Positions 34,957 to 44,382 of a stretch of DNA of 64,000 nucleotides are shown piece after piece (the stretch's first letter is position 1; the number at the start of each line of letters is the position of its first letter). Origin of the DNA: Diaporthe sp. PMI_573. Taxonomy: Eukaryota; Ascomycota; Sordariomycetes; Diaporthales; Diaporthaceae. The position numbers and the translations under genes are program-made. The DNA lies in the NCBI GenBank assembly GCA_021399435.1, contig JAJTUP010000024.1:124001-188000 (forward strand), given 5' to 3'. The notes beneath the pieces are model-generated. The model was not told where the DNA came from. It ran no database searches and worked only from the letters and a program-made list of their open reading frames with translations.

Positions 34957-35707
34957 GAACAACTACACGATGGCACAGCCTCAAAATTACGAAACACAAC
35001 CCCAACATCATGATATCTACTTATATATCGCGCCCATAAAGAAGCAAGATGAATTCAAACTTCATAAACCCTTCCGTGTTGTTGCTCACTGGGCAATATG
35101 TGTTGATGGGAGATGCTACGAGTTAGACAGAGATCACCAGAACGAGAGTATAAAGAGGATCTATCACACATACTTTCTTACAGAGAAAGCTTGGAAATAT
35201 TTAAGGGATGCAGACGATCGTAAGTACGAGAAAGCGCTATTGGGCCGCACACTTTGGTCAGAAGAGGACATTGAGAGCTGCGGTAAGTCTTGGGTCAACG
35301 GTCTTCCTCTAGAATGCATCTGCCACGAGTGCAAATTGGCTGACCTCGTGATTCCAGCCACTTCGATCTGGGAAAAGCTACTCAAGCGCAACTACACACT
35401 TTGGGAAGGGCAAGACTGTCAATACTTCGCCCGGGTCCTCACCGAGTGCATTGGAGACGAAACTGCGATTGAAAAGTTTGACACGTTCAACAGCATGGTC
35501 GAAGCCGCGTATTCTATGCAAGCAGGCTTCGTTGGGGGTTTTGGGGCGTCTTTCTCACTGCTTGCCATACCTGATCCCACTCTCACCACCCAGACTCTCG
35601 GTGCGATCGCCGTCATGTATGCAGTGACTGGTTCAGCGACGGTGTATTTAATGGGAAGAAAACGAAATAGTGCAAGGAAGGACTTTGTTGCGAAATGGCG
35701 TCTTTAA
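34955..35707 (+). CDS. Papain/LRAT-fold-like protein with C-terminal membrane segments
   Basis: Single exon, 250 residues. Residues ~20-165 look like a papain-like (LRAT/PPPDE/NlpC-P60 type) thiol fold. The strand FRVVAHWAICVDGRCYEL carries a possible catalytic His (H45), and EGQDCQYFARVLTECIG carries a possible nucleophile Cys (C155), matching the H...C order and the NCxxFA-like motif of these families. A cysteine cluster CICHEC (121-126) may bind metal or form disulfides. Two hydrophobic segments follow at ~191-207 and ~213-234 and the end is basic (GRKRNSARKDFVAKW). It may be a membrane-tethered hydrolase or acyltransferase. I know no named family with this layout, so the activity is inference from motif order only. 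The start could also be the ATG at 34970. It lies beside two decayed genes. Confidence 0.65.
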   Translation: MNNYTMAQPQNYETQPQHHDIYLYIAPIKKQDEFKLHKPFRVVAHWAICVDGRCYELDRDHQNESIKRIYHTYFLTEKAWKYLRDADDRKYEKALLGRTLWSEEDIESCGKSWVNGLPLECICHECKLADLVIPATSIWEKLLKRNYTLWEGQDCQYFARVLTECIGDETAIEKFDTFNSMVEAAYSMQAGFVGGFGASFSLLAIPDPTLTTQTLGAIAVMYAVTGSATVYLMGRKRNSARKDFVAKWRL

Positions 35708-36028
35708 AGGGGGACAAGATGACAACCCTCGCAACGCGAATCCAGGGGCTCCTGACTACCCCCGGGCCTGGTTCGAATCCGATGGGTCACCCACACTCCT
35801 GCCTTGAGCCCCCCTTCCCAGTGGTGCCCTATCCGCCTTGTGCACTGCATGGTGCCGCGGGTGGGAAAACGGGTCCAGCCAACAACAGCTCAGCCCCAGC
35901 CGTCAAGCCACCTGTTGTGGCCGCCAACTGGAAAGACCGGCCCGCCGCAGCCATCGTCCACTTCCTCTTCTTCTCCCCCAAATTCCCGACGGTCCTCATC
36001 ATCTTCATCATACAGAAAAGCCCCCGGT
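35708..36028. other. Spacer / 5' UTR of the next gene
   Basis: About 320 bp. The frame stays open upstream of the ATG at 36029 but is Pro/Ser-rich without features, so it is treated as leader. Confidence 0.4.
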
Positions 36029-36932
36029 ATGGATTCTTTCGCCCCCATCCCACCTCCCAGTGCTGCGGCGGTGGAATCGGCCGAGGACCTGTACAACAAG
36101 CTCAAGACCACATCTCCTGCCCTCGCCCAGGAATTTGATACCAAGTACAACGCCTGGAAGCAGACATGGTTTAGCAACAGCAATAGGGATTTACCAAACT
36201 CGGATACTCGAGCCACTGGGCCTAAGTTTGCTGCCCTTGTTGCGCTTGGGCCAAAGATCATACCATTTATAGTATACCGGTTAACCAGCGGAAATGACTT
36301 TGTGGCTGTTATCCTATGTATAGCAAATAACTTACAGCACCCAAAACCAGTATCAAATTAACAAGCTGCTGACATTTTGCTAATAGATAATAAGCTTGAG
36401 ACGGATCTATGCCACAAGTTGGACCCTCAGGATATCCTAAACTCTAAGGTCTTACATCACCATGCCAATCTCTTAGTGGATTTCAACTATCAGCGTAAAT
36501 ATTAATATGCCTAATTTATACTAACTATCAGACATTTCTGGACAGCTTGCCGCCGCCGACATCATCAATATGAACCTTACGCGTAACACAGATGTCCAGG
36601 ATGCTCTAGATCGCTGGGCTGAGTTTAGGGTCCAGCGCCAGAACTACAGCAGCTCGTTCCACTTTTGCGAAGGCGAGGGGTACTGGGCTCTAACCACCAT
36701 GGGCTCAAGCATCATTGCCCAGATAATGCTTGAGTACTACGATGACAAGTATGGCTGGTGGCACGAACTGCTACACGAGCTCGTCCACGGCCGGGTCTCG
36801 GGGGCGGGCGTCTTCTTCAAGGACGTCCTGTTTGAGGAGTGGAAGAATTGGTTTGAGCACAAGGAGCACAAGGACGCGCCGGAGGGGGCGGACGAGCGGG
36901 CTCGGAGGGGTCATGGTCCCGGAAGGGAGTGA
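36029..36932 (+). CDS. Conserved fungal protein of unknown function
   Basis: Three exons: 36029-36317, 36387-36494, 36532-36932, 265 residues. Introns are 69 and 37 nt, the second unusually short and AT-rich but with a TACTAAC branch site directly before its CAG. The product matches a fungal family I know only as hypothetical: FAALVALGPKIIPFIVYRL, DPQDILNSKVLHHHANLLV, a WAEFRVQRQNYSSSFHF block, YWALTTMGSSIIAQIMLEYY and WWHELLHELVHGR. The last motif (HELLHELVHG) resembles a zinc-like HExxH but is helical and conserved for other reasons in the family; I do not claim protease activity. There is no signal peptide or TM segment. The middle exon is needed to recover the conserved DPQDILN block. Confidence 0.75.
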
Positions 36933-37184
36933 TTGGGAATGGGACTCACTGTGTGAGATCTTCCGGAGGAACTGCTCTTCTGTTTTTATCGTTATGTGTT
37001 TTCTCGTTATCTGTTTAAGCTTCACACTCGTTTATCATAACTCGTTATTGCATGGCTCTCTACAGCTTAGAAAATCGTCTCGCAGGAAATTATCCTACAG
37101 GAACTTGTCCCACAGAAGGTTGTCAGCCCCATAGCCTGACTGGGAAGGAGTCTTTGTTGTGCTAACAGGCATTACAGACGTTGA

Positions 37185-37535
37185 GATCCTGATCGACGTG
37201 AGGTCAGGCTTCTCAGCGTTTACCCCGCCCCCCATCATGAGATAGTTCGATGCTCTTCATCAATAGTGTCATTGGATGATCGACCAAACTTCGAGGCATT
37301 GTCCTATGTCCGGGGAGACGCGGAGGATGTAAATATAGTTTATGTGGATGAAGCCCCCCTTCCAGCCCCTACTAATCTTGAAAGTGCGCCGAGGCACATT
37401 CAGGAGCATAATTAGCTGCGAGACAATGCATGACCTACTCTCAGCCCCCCTTGGATATTTGGGTTGATGCGATATGCATAAATCAACTTGACATGCTTGC
37501 CAACAAAGCAGTGACCTCCAAGGGTGCAGATGCCA
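37185..37535 (+). pseudogene. HET-domain relic
   Basis: Remains of a second HET gene on the plus strand. From about 37185 the frame reads REVRLLSVYPAP, then SLDDRPNFEALSYVRGD (expected YVWG), then TNLESAPRHI, and hits TAG at 37411. After a frame change, DIWVDAICINQLD is seen near 37448-37490. These are the first three conserved blocks of the HET domain in the right order. Nothing recognisable follows. Stops, a frame change, the W-to-R change in the SYVWG motif and the missing second half show that it is dead. Confidence 0.7.
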
Positions 37536-37952
37536 TATCAATAATGCATGATTGAATCTAAAGCCTCTAGAAGAGAAGGTCCTGGTTACTGGTGCAGAAA
37601 TAGAGCCCAAGTGCTTCCATAACATGCCTGGGATTGAATTATGGGCCTTTAGGGATAAACAATGATGTAGAATGAGAAACACTTGACACTGAGGCAGTTG
37701 ACAACCGTGCTTAAATGGGATGTCACCGCCCGGAAGCAGTGCGTGGGGCTGGCGTAGGGCGGCGACATCCCGCCCACGCCGGCTTCTGTCGGGCTTCTCT
37801 GCCCCTCCGGGAGTAGCCGAACTCGGCCCCATACTGGTAACTGCCGTCATAAGTCTCTCCGAACCCAGTACAGGAGAAGGTTTTCGACATCGTGGACAGG
37901 AATCAGACATTCGATTGCGTGCCTCATACGGTGTCTCTTACCAGATTCGATC
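37536..37952. other. Spacer before fumarylacetoacetase
   Basis: About 415 bp, probably decayed DNA continuing from the HET relic and then the promoter and leader of the fumarylacetoacetase gene. Confidence 0.4.
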
Positions 37953-39316
37953 ATGGCCTCCTCCACTTGGGTTCCTGACGTCGATGCTAACAGCGACTTC
38001 TCTCTTGCCAACATCCCTTTTGGCATTGCAGCCACATCAGCCGGCGAAGCTCCTCGCGCTGTCACCGCCATCGGGAACCATGTCCTCGATCTGAAGAGAC
38101 TCTTGGACCACGAAAATGCTGGCACCATCTTCCCCTACCTCAAGGATCACGGCAGTGTCTTTGACTCGCCCACACTCAACAGATTCGCAGAATTAGGAAG
38201 AGACATCCATAGACAGGTGCGCAGCACCATCCAAGACCTGCTGTCTGCAGACACCAGGCACTCCGAGTTCCTCAAAGACAATGCAGCTCTCCGTGAAGAG
38301 GCGCTTGTCCCGAGGAACAAGGTCAAGATGCACTTGCCAATGCACATCGGTGACTATACCGACTTCTACGCGGGATATCACCATGCCTTCGGTGTCGGAT
38401 CCATGTGGCGCGGCCCAGCCAACGCCTTGCAGCCGAACTACACGCACCTGCCCGTCGGATACCACGGACGGGCGTCGAGTATTGTCGTCTCTGGACATCC
38501 CATCAGTCGCCCGGTCGGCCAGATTATCGTCGACCCGGCTGCGGAGCCGAAGCAGCCCATGGTCAGGCCCAGCCAGAAGCTGGACATCGAGCTCGAGCTG
38601 GGGTGCTTCATCGCCGCGGGCAACGAGATGGGCACGCCGATAGATGTCAACAAGGCCGATGACCACATTTTCGGCTACGTCCTGTTGAACGACTGGAGCG
38701 CGAGGGATATCCAGAACTGGGAGTATGTGCCGCTGGGGCCGTTCAATGGCAAGAACTTTGCTTCGACGATAAGCCCCTGGGTCATCACGCCGGACGCGTT
38801 GGAACCATTCAGGAGCAAGGGTATCGAGCTCGAGGGCAGGCTGGAGCTGCAGGATTACCTCAAGGAGGCGAGACCGGAGAATGTTTTTGATGTGCAGTGC
38901 GAGATTGATCTGACAAGTAAGCTCCCTGCCCAACTGAGGTCCACCGCCAGCGCTGATGACTGATGACTTCCGCAGCTCCCGAGGGTGACACCTCCACCAT
39001 CTCTCGAGTTTCAACCAAGAACCTCCTGTGGTCCTTCCCTCAAATGCTGGCCCATCACACCCTCGGTGGTTGTCCTATGAGGAGTGGAGACCTGCTCGCC
39101 TCAGGCACCATCAGCGGCACGAAGCCATCCGAGCTGGGTAGTCTGCTAGAGATGAGCGAGGGTGGAAAGAAGGAGGTCCTCCTTGCTGGTATGGATGCGC
39201 GTAAGTTCCTGAAAGATGGCGACACGATCACCCTCAGGGCCTCATGCGGTGAGGTTGGCAAGAGGGTCGGCTTCGGCGAGTGCACTGGGAGAATATTTAG
39301 TGCAGTGAGTCGGTAA
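37953..39316 (+). CDS. fahA: Fumarylacetoacetase
   Basis: Last enzyme of tyrosine and phenylalanine breakdown; it splits fumarylacetoacetate into fumarate and acetoacetate. Two exons: 37953-38916 and 38976-39316, 434 residues, close to the family length of 420-435. The N-terminal SH3-like domain is residues 1-120. Active-site and metal motifs are complete: HIGDYTDFYAGYHHA with D134/D137 and H143/H144, the metal pair E213 and E215 in LDIELELG, NDWSARDIQNWEYVPLGPF with D247, R251, Q254, and K267. The C-terminal block CPMRSGDLLASGTISG follows. In many fungi this gene sits in a cluster with homogentisate dioxygenase (hmgA) and maleylacetoacetate isomerase (maiA); neither neighbour is present here. 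Confidence 0.95.
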
Positions 39317-41083
39317 GGCTTGAGGATGGGGATGTCTGCACCATGCTGTGGTTCGGCACTACGCTGGCTGTCCGAGTTCTGCCCTACCACGACGGCTTCG
39401 AGCTCGTTGAGAACCAACTTGAAGGTGGCAATTCCATGTAGCGATCGTGGATCCGTCAATAGTCATAGCTTTTCAAGAAGCTATGCAGTGACTGCAATGC
39501 CCATGTCGGACTTCTGGATGGAGAATATAGCAGTAGGTGATTGAATCATACAGTGTGAACAGCAACAGCGAAAAAGGTTTCGCAAATGATAACGCCAATT
39601 ACAATGCATCTGAGCAACGCAAAGCTTTTGGGACTTGACATCGACTTACTGAAGAGTTTCGACAGAATGTTTGTTCTTCCGATGCTTCCTAACATTTCGC
39701 AGCCTTGTGAGTTCTTTAAGTTCCAAGGTGCTATGCCTTCATAAAGCGTCGTAGAAAACAGGGTTGGCCTGCTGCAATAGCCACAGTGACAACATTGCTC
39801 TGGTCGACTGTGGTATTTGTAGGTTTCCTGTGGCTGATCCTGCTCCACATGCATAAATCTTGGTTTTTTTTTTTTGAATCGTTATTTCACTAGGTCCTGC
39901 GCGCAACGCGAAAGAATCGACTTTAGAGATCGACGACGGAAGAAGTAAACAACAGTATCAGGGTAAGGGAAAGCAGGAAGGCAAAAGGCCTTGCAATTGG
40001 AGAGATGAGCTTCAATATCATTGTGAACTGTTCTGTTGGACCCGAAGAAGTAGATTGTCGCGTAAAGAAAGGGAAAACGCGCAAAATAGCCAACACTCAC
40101 TGGACACTGTTCTGCTTTGCAAAAGTTGAACACATATGCGAGCAGAAGAACTGTCCAGCACGGTTCAGGATCTGCGTTATGTTTACTAACGTCTGAAATC
40201 ACACGGAAGAAACGGAAGTAAGGATTGAAAAGGCATGTTCACTAGAGTCGAACAAGAAGAAAGTATGAACAAGCCCGGATATTGATAATGTCTCGTTTCA
40301 TACAGGTGAGACCTGAATGTAGACCTAGGCTAGGAAGGTACAAGCTGCACAGTATGTTATGACCAGGGAATTAGACAAAGAGGAAAAGTGACTGGGACGC
40401 TTTGAGGTCGAATATTAAACGGGAGAAAGTGAGAGGAGTAAAACGAAATTACTTAGATACCCTCTCCCGCGAACAGAACGTTTTTCGATGCCAACTTGGT
40501 AAAGCTTGGAGGAGAAAATCGCCTGTAGATGATGTGTTGGATGGCCATGAAGCTCATGCATAAAATATGAGAAGCACATTTTGCAGAGACTTGAAATGAA
40601 AGTTGACAGTAAAGAGTGTGTAGGCGATGACTTCAAAGGCTACACGATTTTACTTGTTTTCTCGAAACCTCCCAGCTGAGTTCCAGCTTCAAACATGGAC
40701 AGAGGCAGTGACCGATCTGCTAATTTTGATATGTAGAGAACTTAAATTTTGGGCGCCAGGAGCCGATGTCAAGTCCTGCGGCTGTTTCGAACTCATGTCA
40801 CAGCTTCAGTAGCTCGGCGTTTTTAATATACAGCATGTCATCTCCCCAGATTGCCTTTACATGTTCCAAGCCTTCGACTTGTAGGCCAAGATTCACATGG
40901 TCAACCAGATTTGATCACCAGGTATGATCACCAACCATTCATATAGTACAGTATTTACTTTCTCAACGCGTGTCTAGTCCATGTTCAACTGTCGCTCAGG
41001 CCGAGACCCTCCCATGACTGATGCCACTGTTGAATACGTTAGCTGAAGCCATTGAAAGACGAGAGACGATGAGAACATACTTT
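39317..41083. other. Gene-free stretch
   Basis: About 1.8 kb, AT-rich from 39.6 to 40.9 kb, with a 12-T run at 39864-39875. No recognisable gene on either strand. Confidence 0.45.
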
Positions 41084-42029
41084 CTACTCGCCAGGCCGGG
41101 TGTACGCCTTGTGGAAGTCGGTCGCCACAACCTTCGTGGTAATTTCATGGCGGAGCTCATTGAGCACCTCATAGCCATCATCATCGACAACTTCGTCGAG
41201 GCGGCGCGCGCCGAGCTTGAAATTGCGCTGGGTATTATCGTGTTGACGAATCAATTCGTCAACAACGGCCTCCCGCGCATCTGCTGGCAGTGCCCGCATC
41301 ATGGCGTCACGGGTTCCCTTGTTCTCAAAGTCCCCAGACACCACGAATAGTGCCACCATGACGCCGCGCAGCGCATCGAAGGAGGGTTGGCCCTCCAGAA
41401 CCTCCCACCATTCCATGAATGTATCTTCGTCAAGTTCCTCGATCTCGCCGGCTTTGAGCTGGAACTCTGCCATGATCGCATTGGCGATCTTCTCGCTGCC
41501 CAGATAGTCTGCCAGCATCCAGAAATTGGCCAGGGGGCCGAATTCGTCTATGTCATCGAGGGGGTCGCCATCCCCATCACCGCCATTGGCAATCTCCTCG
41601 AGATAGTCGAGATATTCCTTTAGGAATCCGACGGTCCTGGGCGTGGCAAAGTCGCTCCTTGCGAGCACGATGGTTCCGGTTTGGGCGTTCGCCCAGGGGC
41701 CACTCATGGCAGCCTTGATGAACAAGCTGTTTCTCACAGCCGTTTGTCTATCAACGATAAACACTTCCGCACGGCCTTCGATCTCGATCTTGATCTTGGA
41801 GGGGTCCGGGGCATCTTCCTGGCTGAAAAGAGAGTCAGATTACATTTAATGCTTTGCTTAAAACCCTGGAGATATCGTTATGTCTTGCTTACTCGTTGAG
41901 CCGCTGGCGTTTCGCGCCGGGTGCACCACTGATGTGTTCAAGTAAGAAAAGACTCTGACAGAAGCATACTCCTTGAAATACGTACTCGTTTCCTGAGCCA
42001 CCACTCGCGATTCCTTGAAGAGAAGACAT
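41084..42029 (-). CDS. BTB/POZ-like protein
   Basis: Probable BTB-fold protein, which usually mediates protein-protein contacts such as Cullin-3 ligase adaptors. Three exons on the minus strand: 42029-41986, 41928-41893 and 41822-41084, 272 residues. The first two exons are tiny and encode a Gly/Ser-rich start and a basic KRQRL patch that could be a nuclear signal. The domain reads KIKIEIEGRAEVFIVDRQTA, then VRNSLFIKAAMSGPWANAQ, ending with LKEYLDYLEEI and a middle acidic insert, and FWMLADYLGSEKIANAIM as the next helices. This follows the BTB order (strand-strand-helix, YLY-like helix, ADYL). The C-terminal half is helical with no named domain. Function inferred from fold only. Confidence 0.8.
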
Positions 42030-42957
42030 GGCTGCTGGACTGCTTCGTGAATGTATCAATTGCGGGTGCCTTCTGACGGACGATGGTGTGTAGAAGGAGA
42101 GAGGAAGGAAAGAAGGAGGCAAGAGACTGCAGAAATGTTTCAATAGCTGTCAATGTTCAGCGCAAAATGGGAGTCACAACTCACGGACCCCGCCATGGGA
42201 CGAGGGACTACTTCGTCACAGGTGACCCCGGCCGGCAGCGAGTGATTGTTGGGATCTCATCAATCAAAAGATATAGTGAATATTCACCCAGCATTGGCAA
42301 ACGGCTCTCCTGGATGCCTGGCGCTCTCGTCTGGTCTACCTTGCCTTTTGGCCTCCATGACACCAAATGGCGGTCCGCCACAGTCAGATAATACTCAGAC
42401 ATGTTAGACAAAGTGCAGACAAGCAGCAGCCATTTAAATACAAGTAAGTGCACTATCTCACAATGAATAAAGTAGCCCTCACTGGGGGTCTGTCTTGTAC
42501 ACAACAAAGTGACATGAAAAACCCTCCTCTATTTCTAAAATTTTCAAGTGGCAAAAACAGGCACCTAAACAATGTGAACTTGGATGTTTTCACGTGACTT
42601 TATCAGACAAACGAGTGTAAATCACATCGACTTCAGACGAAAACACGATCCACGGGGTCAACTTATTGTGTGTCAGCTGAACAACTGCTGGCTCCAAGTT
42701 TTGGTGAGACAACATCCCTGTCCCACCATCCCCCAGTCCGATGAGGTGACAAGCGATGCTGGATTTGGATAGGTGTGAACACGTGGAGCCTAGTAGGGAG
42801 TCTAGTTGACAACCTCCAACAAGACGACCTGTGACACTAACAGTGTGACCCAGCAGGCCGGTCTTCTCCAGAGGGCAATCTGCCCCAGCCCCGACTATAT
42901 GACACCGGGCGCGCTTTGTTGTTATTCTCGCCCACATTTATCCTGGCACCAAACATC
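42030..42957. other. Divergent promoter region
   Basis: About 930 bp between the divergent BTB and cupin genes; no recognisable gene. Confidence 0.45.
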
Positions 42958-43689
42958 ATGCCGGATTTTCGAAACAACCATGTTATCAAACGAGAGGCGC
43001 CCGACGCCGTGGTCTACGACCTCACCGAGCCGCACCAGGTCACCATCACATTACCCGCCAGCTCAACATGGAGCAGTGGCCTGCACTGGCACGAGCGCCA
43101 TGTCGAATACTTGCGCGTTATCAAGGGCAGCGTCCAAGTGACACTGGACAACCAAGTCCGCACGATATCAGCATCAGACTCCGAGACGGAAGTGAGGGTC
43201 GATCGGAATGTTTGGCACGAGTGGAGGCGGGCCGATATCGAGGACGATGAAGATGTGGTGGTCGTGGAACTGACCGAACCGGAGGACGGCGAGAAGGCGG
43301 TCTTCTTTTGGAACCTGAACGGGGTCATCCTTAAGGCACAAAGCCTGAAGTGCCCACCGTACATGCCGAAGCTGCTGCATGGTCTCTTACTGGATGCTTG
43401 GGTTACGCTCAGCCTCTTCGCTATATTCCGTGGGCTTGACAACGTCCCTGTCTTCGTCAACGTACTCCAGGCCTTCTCGAAACGTGGATTCGTCTTTGCG
43501 GAGAAAACATTGGGACACACTGCCTTGCGCGCCGTGGACGTCGTCATTTCTCATATAATCCTCCTTCTCGCGTCTTTCGTCTCACTTTTGTTTGGCATCA
43601 GAGCTGTGCGGGAAGAGTTTACTCCGGCCGAGGCGCTACAGAATTGGGTCGCGTCCAAGACCGAGCAAAGGAGACCTAAGAAGACTTGA
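42958..43689 (+). CDS. Cupin domain fused to C-terminal membrane segments
   Basis: Single exon, 243 residues. Residues ~30-110 form a cupin beta-barrel. The first cupin motif is LHWHERHVEYLRVIKGSVQV, with H43, H45 and E50 as metal ligands; the second motif supplies H87 in NVWHEW. All four standard ligands are present, so it probably binds Fe, Mn or a similar metal. Two hydrophobic segments follow, at ~140-158 (LLHGLLLDAWVTLSLFAIF) and ~193-215 (DVVISHIILLLASFVSLLFG), and the basic tail ends in KKT. The cupin may thus be tethered to a membrane, an uncommon arrangement. The substrate is unknown. The gene is preceded by about 930 bp divergent with the BTB gene. Confidence 0.82.
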   Translation: MPDFRNNHVIKREAPDAVVYDLTEPHQVTITLPASSTWSSGLHWHERHVEYLRVIKGSVQVTLDNQVRTISASDSETEVRVDRNVWHEWRRADIEDDEDVVVVELTEPEDGEKAVFFWNLNGVILKAQSLKCPPYMPKLLHGLLLDAWVTLSLFAIFRGLDNVPVFVNVLQAFSKRGFVFAEKTLGHTALRAVDVVISHIILLLASFVSLLFGIRAVREEFTPAEALQNWVASKTEQRRPKKT

Positions 43690-44382
43690 CTTTTGTTGTT
43701 GCTCTCTAGTTATCTCTTACACCGGCTGCTTCTTCTTCAACGACGATTTCATGGTCTCTAATGTTTAGTGAGGCAGAAAGCTCTTCGCGGGTTTTGTGTA
43801 GGTGTCTTGCGAAAGTTCTAGGTCATCTTGTACAGGTCTCTCCAAAGTGTTCTAGTCAGTGGAGATGTATCTCTTTCGGAAATCAGGTCAATAAATAACA
43901 TTCACCCACACTGCGCTCGAGGCGCACGGGGCGTTTATGAGGATTTCGACCCGAGGCTCTCGTAGGAACCTGTGGTCCCAGGGAGTACTATGCGGTCAAG
44001 AATTGTACAGTCAAACATGCGAACGTATATCCAAGATCTGACAGTATTCAAAGGTGAGTTGGCTAACATTTGTGTCAGAGGCATTCGCGTGCAACTCGTT
44101 GGGAAAGGACTGACTGATGAGTCCAGGCAACAGATGCGCCATGCACTTTCATAGTCCTTCTGGCTCATGATATCCATGGATGTCTTCCGACAGTCTCTGA
44201 GTTGACGCATGTCTGTTGATTCCTTCCTGGCTGGTAATTTATGTACATGAATCAAGTATGTGCAAGAAATTGTACCATCAGATCTCTATCCCACAGTCCG
44301 GGTGACCACTTCAGACGACAATCATTCCGTTCGAGGCACATACTATTTTCCCTTCAGGCAAGAGCACTTCTCTCCTCTTCAG
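43690..44382. other. Convergent spacer
   Basis: About 690 bp between the cupin gene and the xyloglucanase gene; no recognisable gene. Confidence 0.45.

Noticed and set aside
35771..35781. GGTTCGAATCC, resembling a tRNA B box
   Set aside because: The flanks do not fold into a cloverleaf and no A box lies at the right distance. I found no tRNA or rRNA gene in the window.
36770..36785. HELLHELVHG resembling a zinc-protease HExxH motif
   Set aside because: It belongs to a conserved helical block of a fungal family with no other protease features.
38193..39014. 273-codon minus-strand frame in fumarylacetoacetase
   Set aside because: Antisense shadow of a well-supported enzyme gene.
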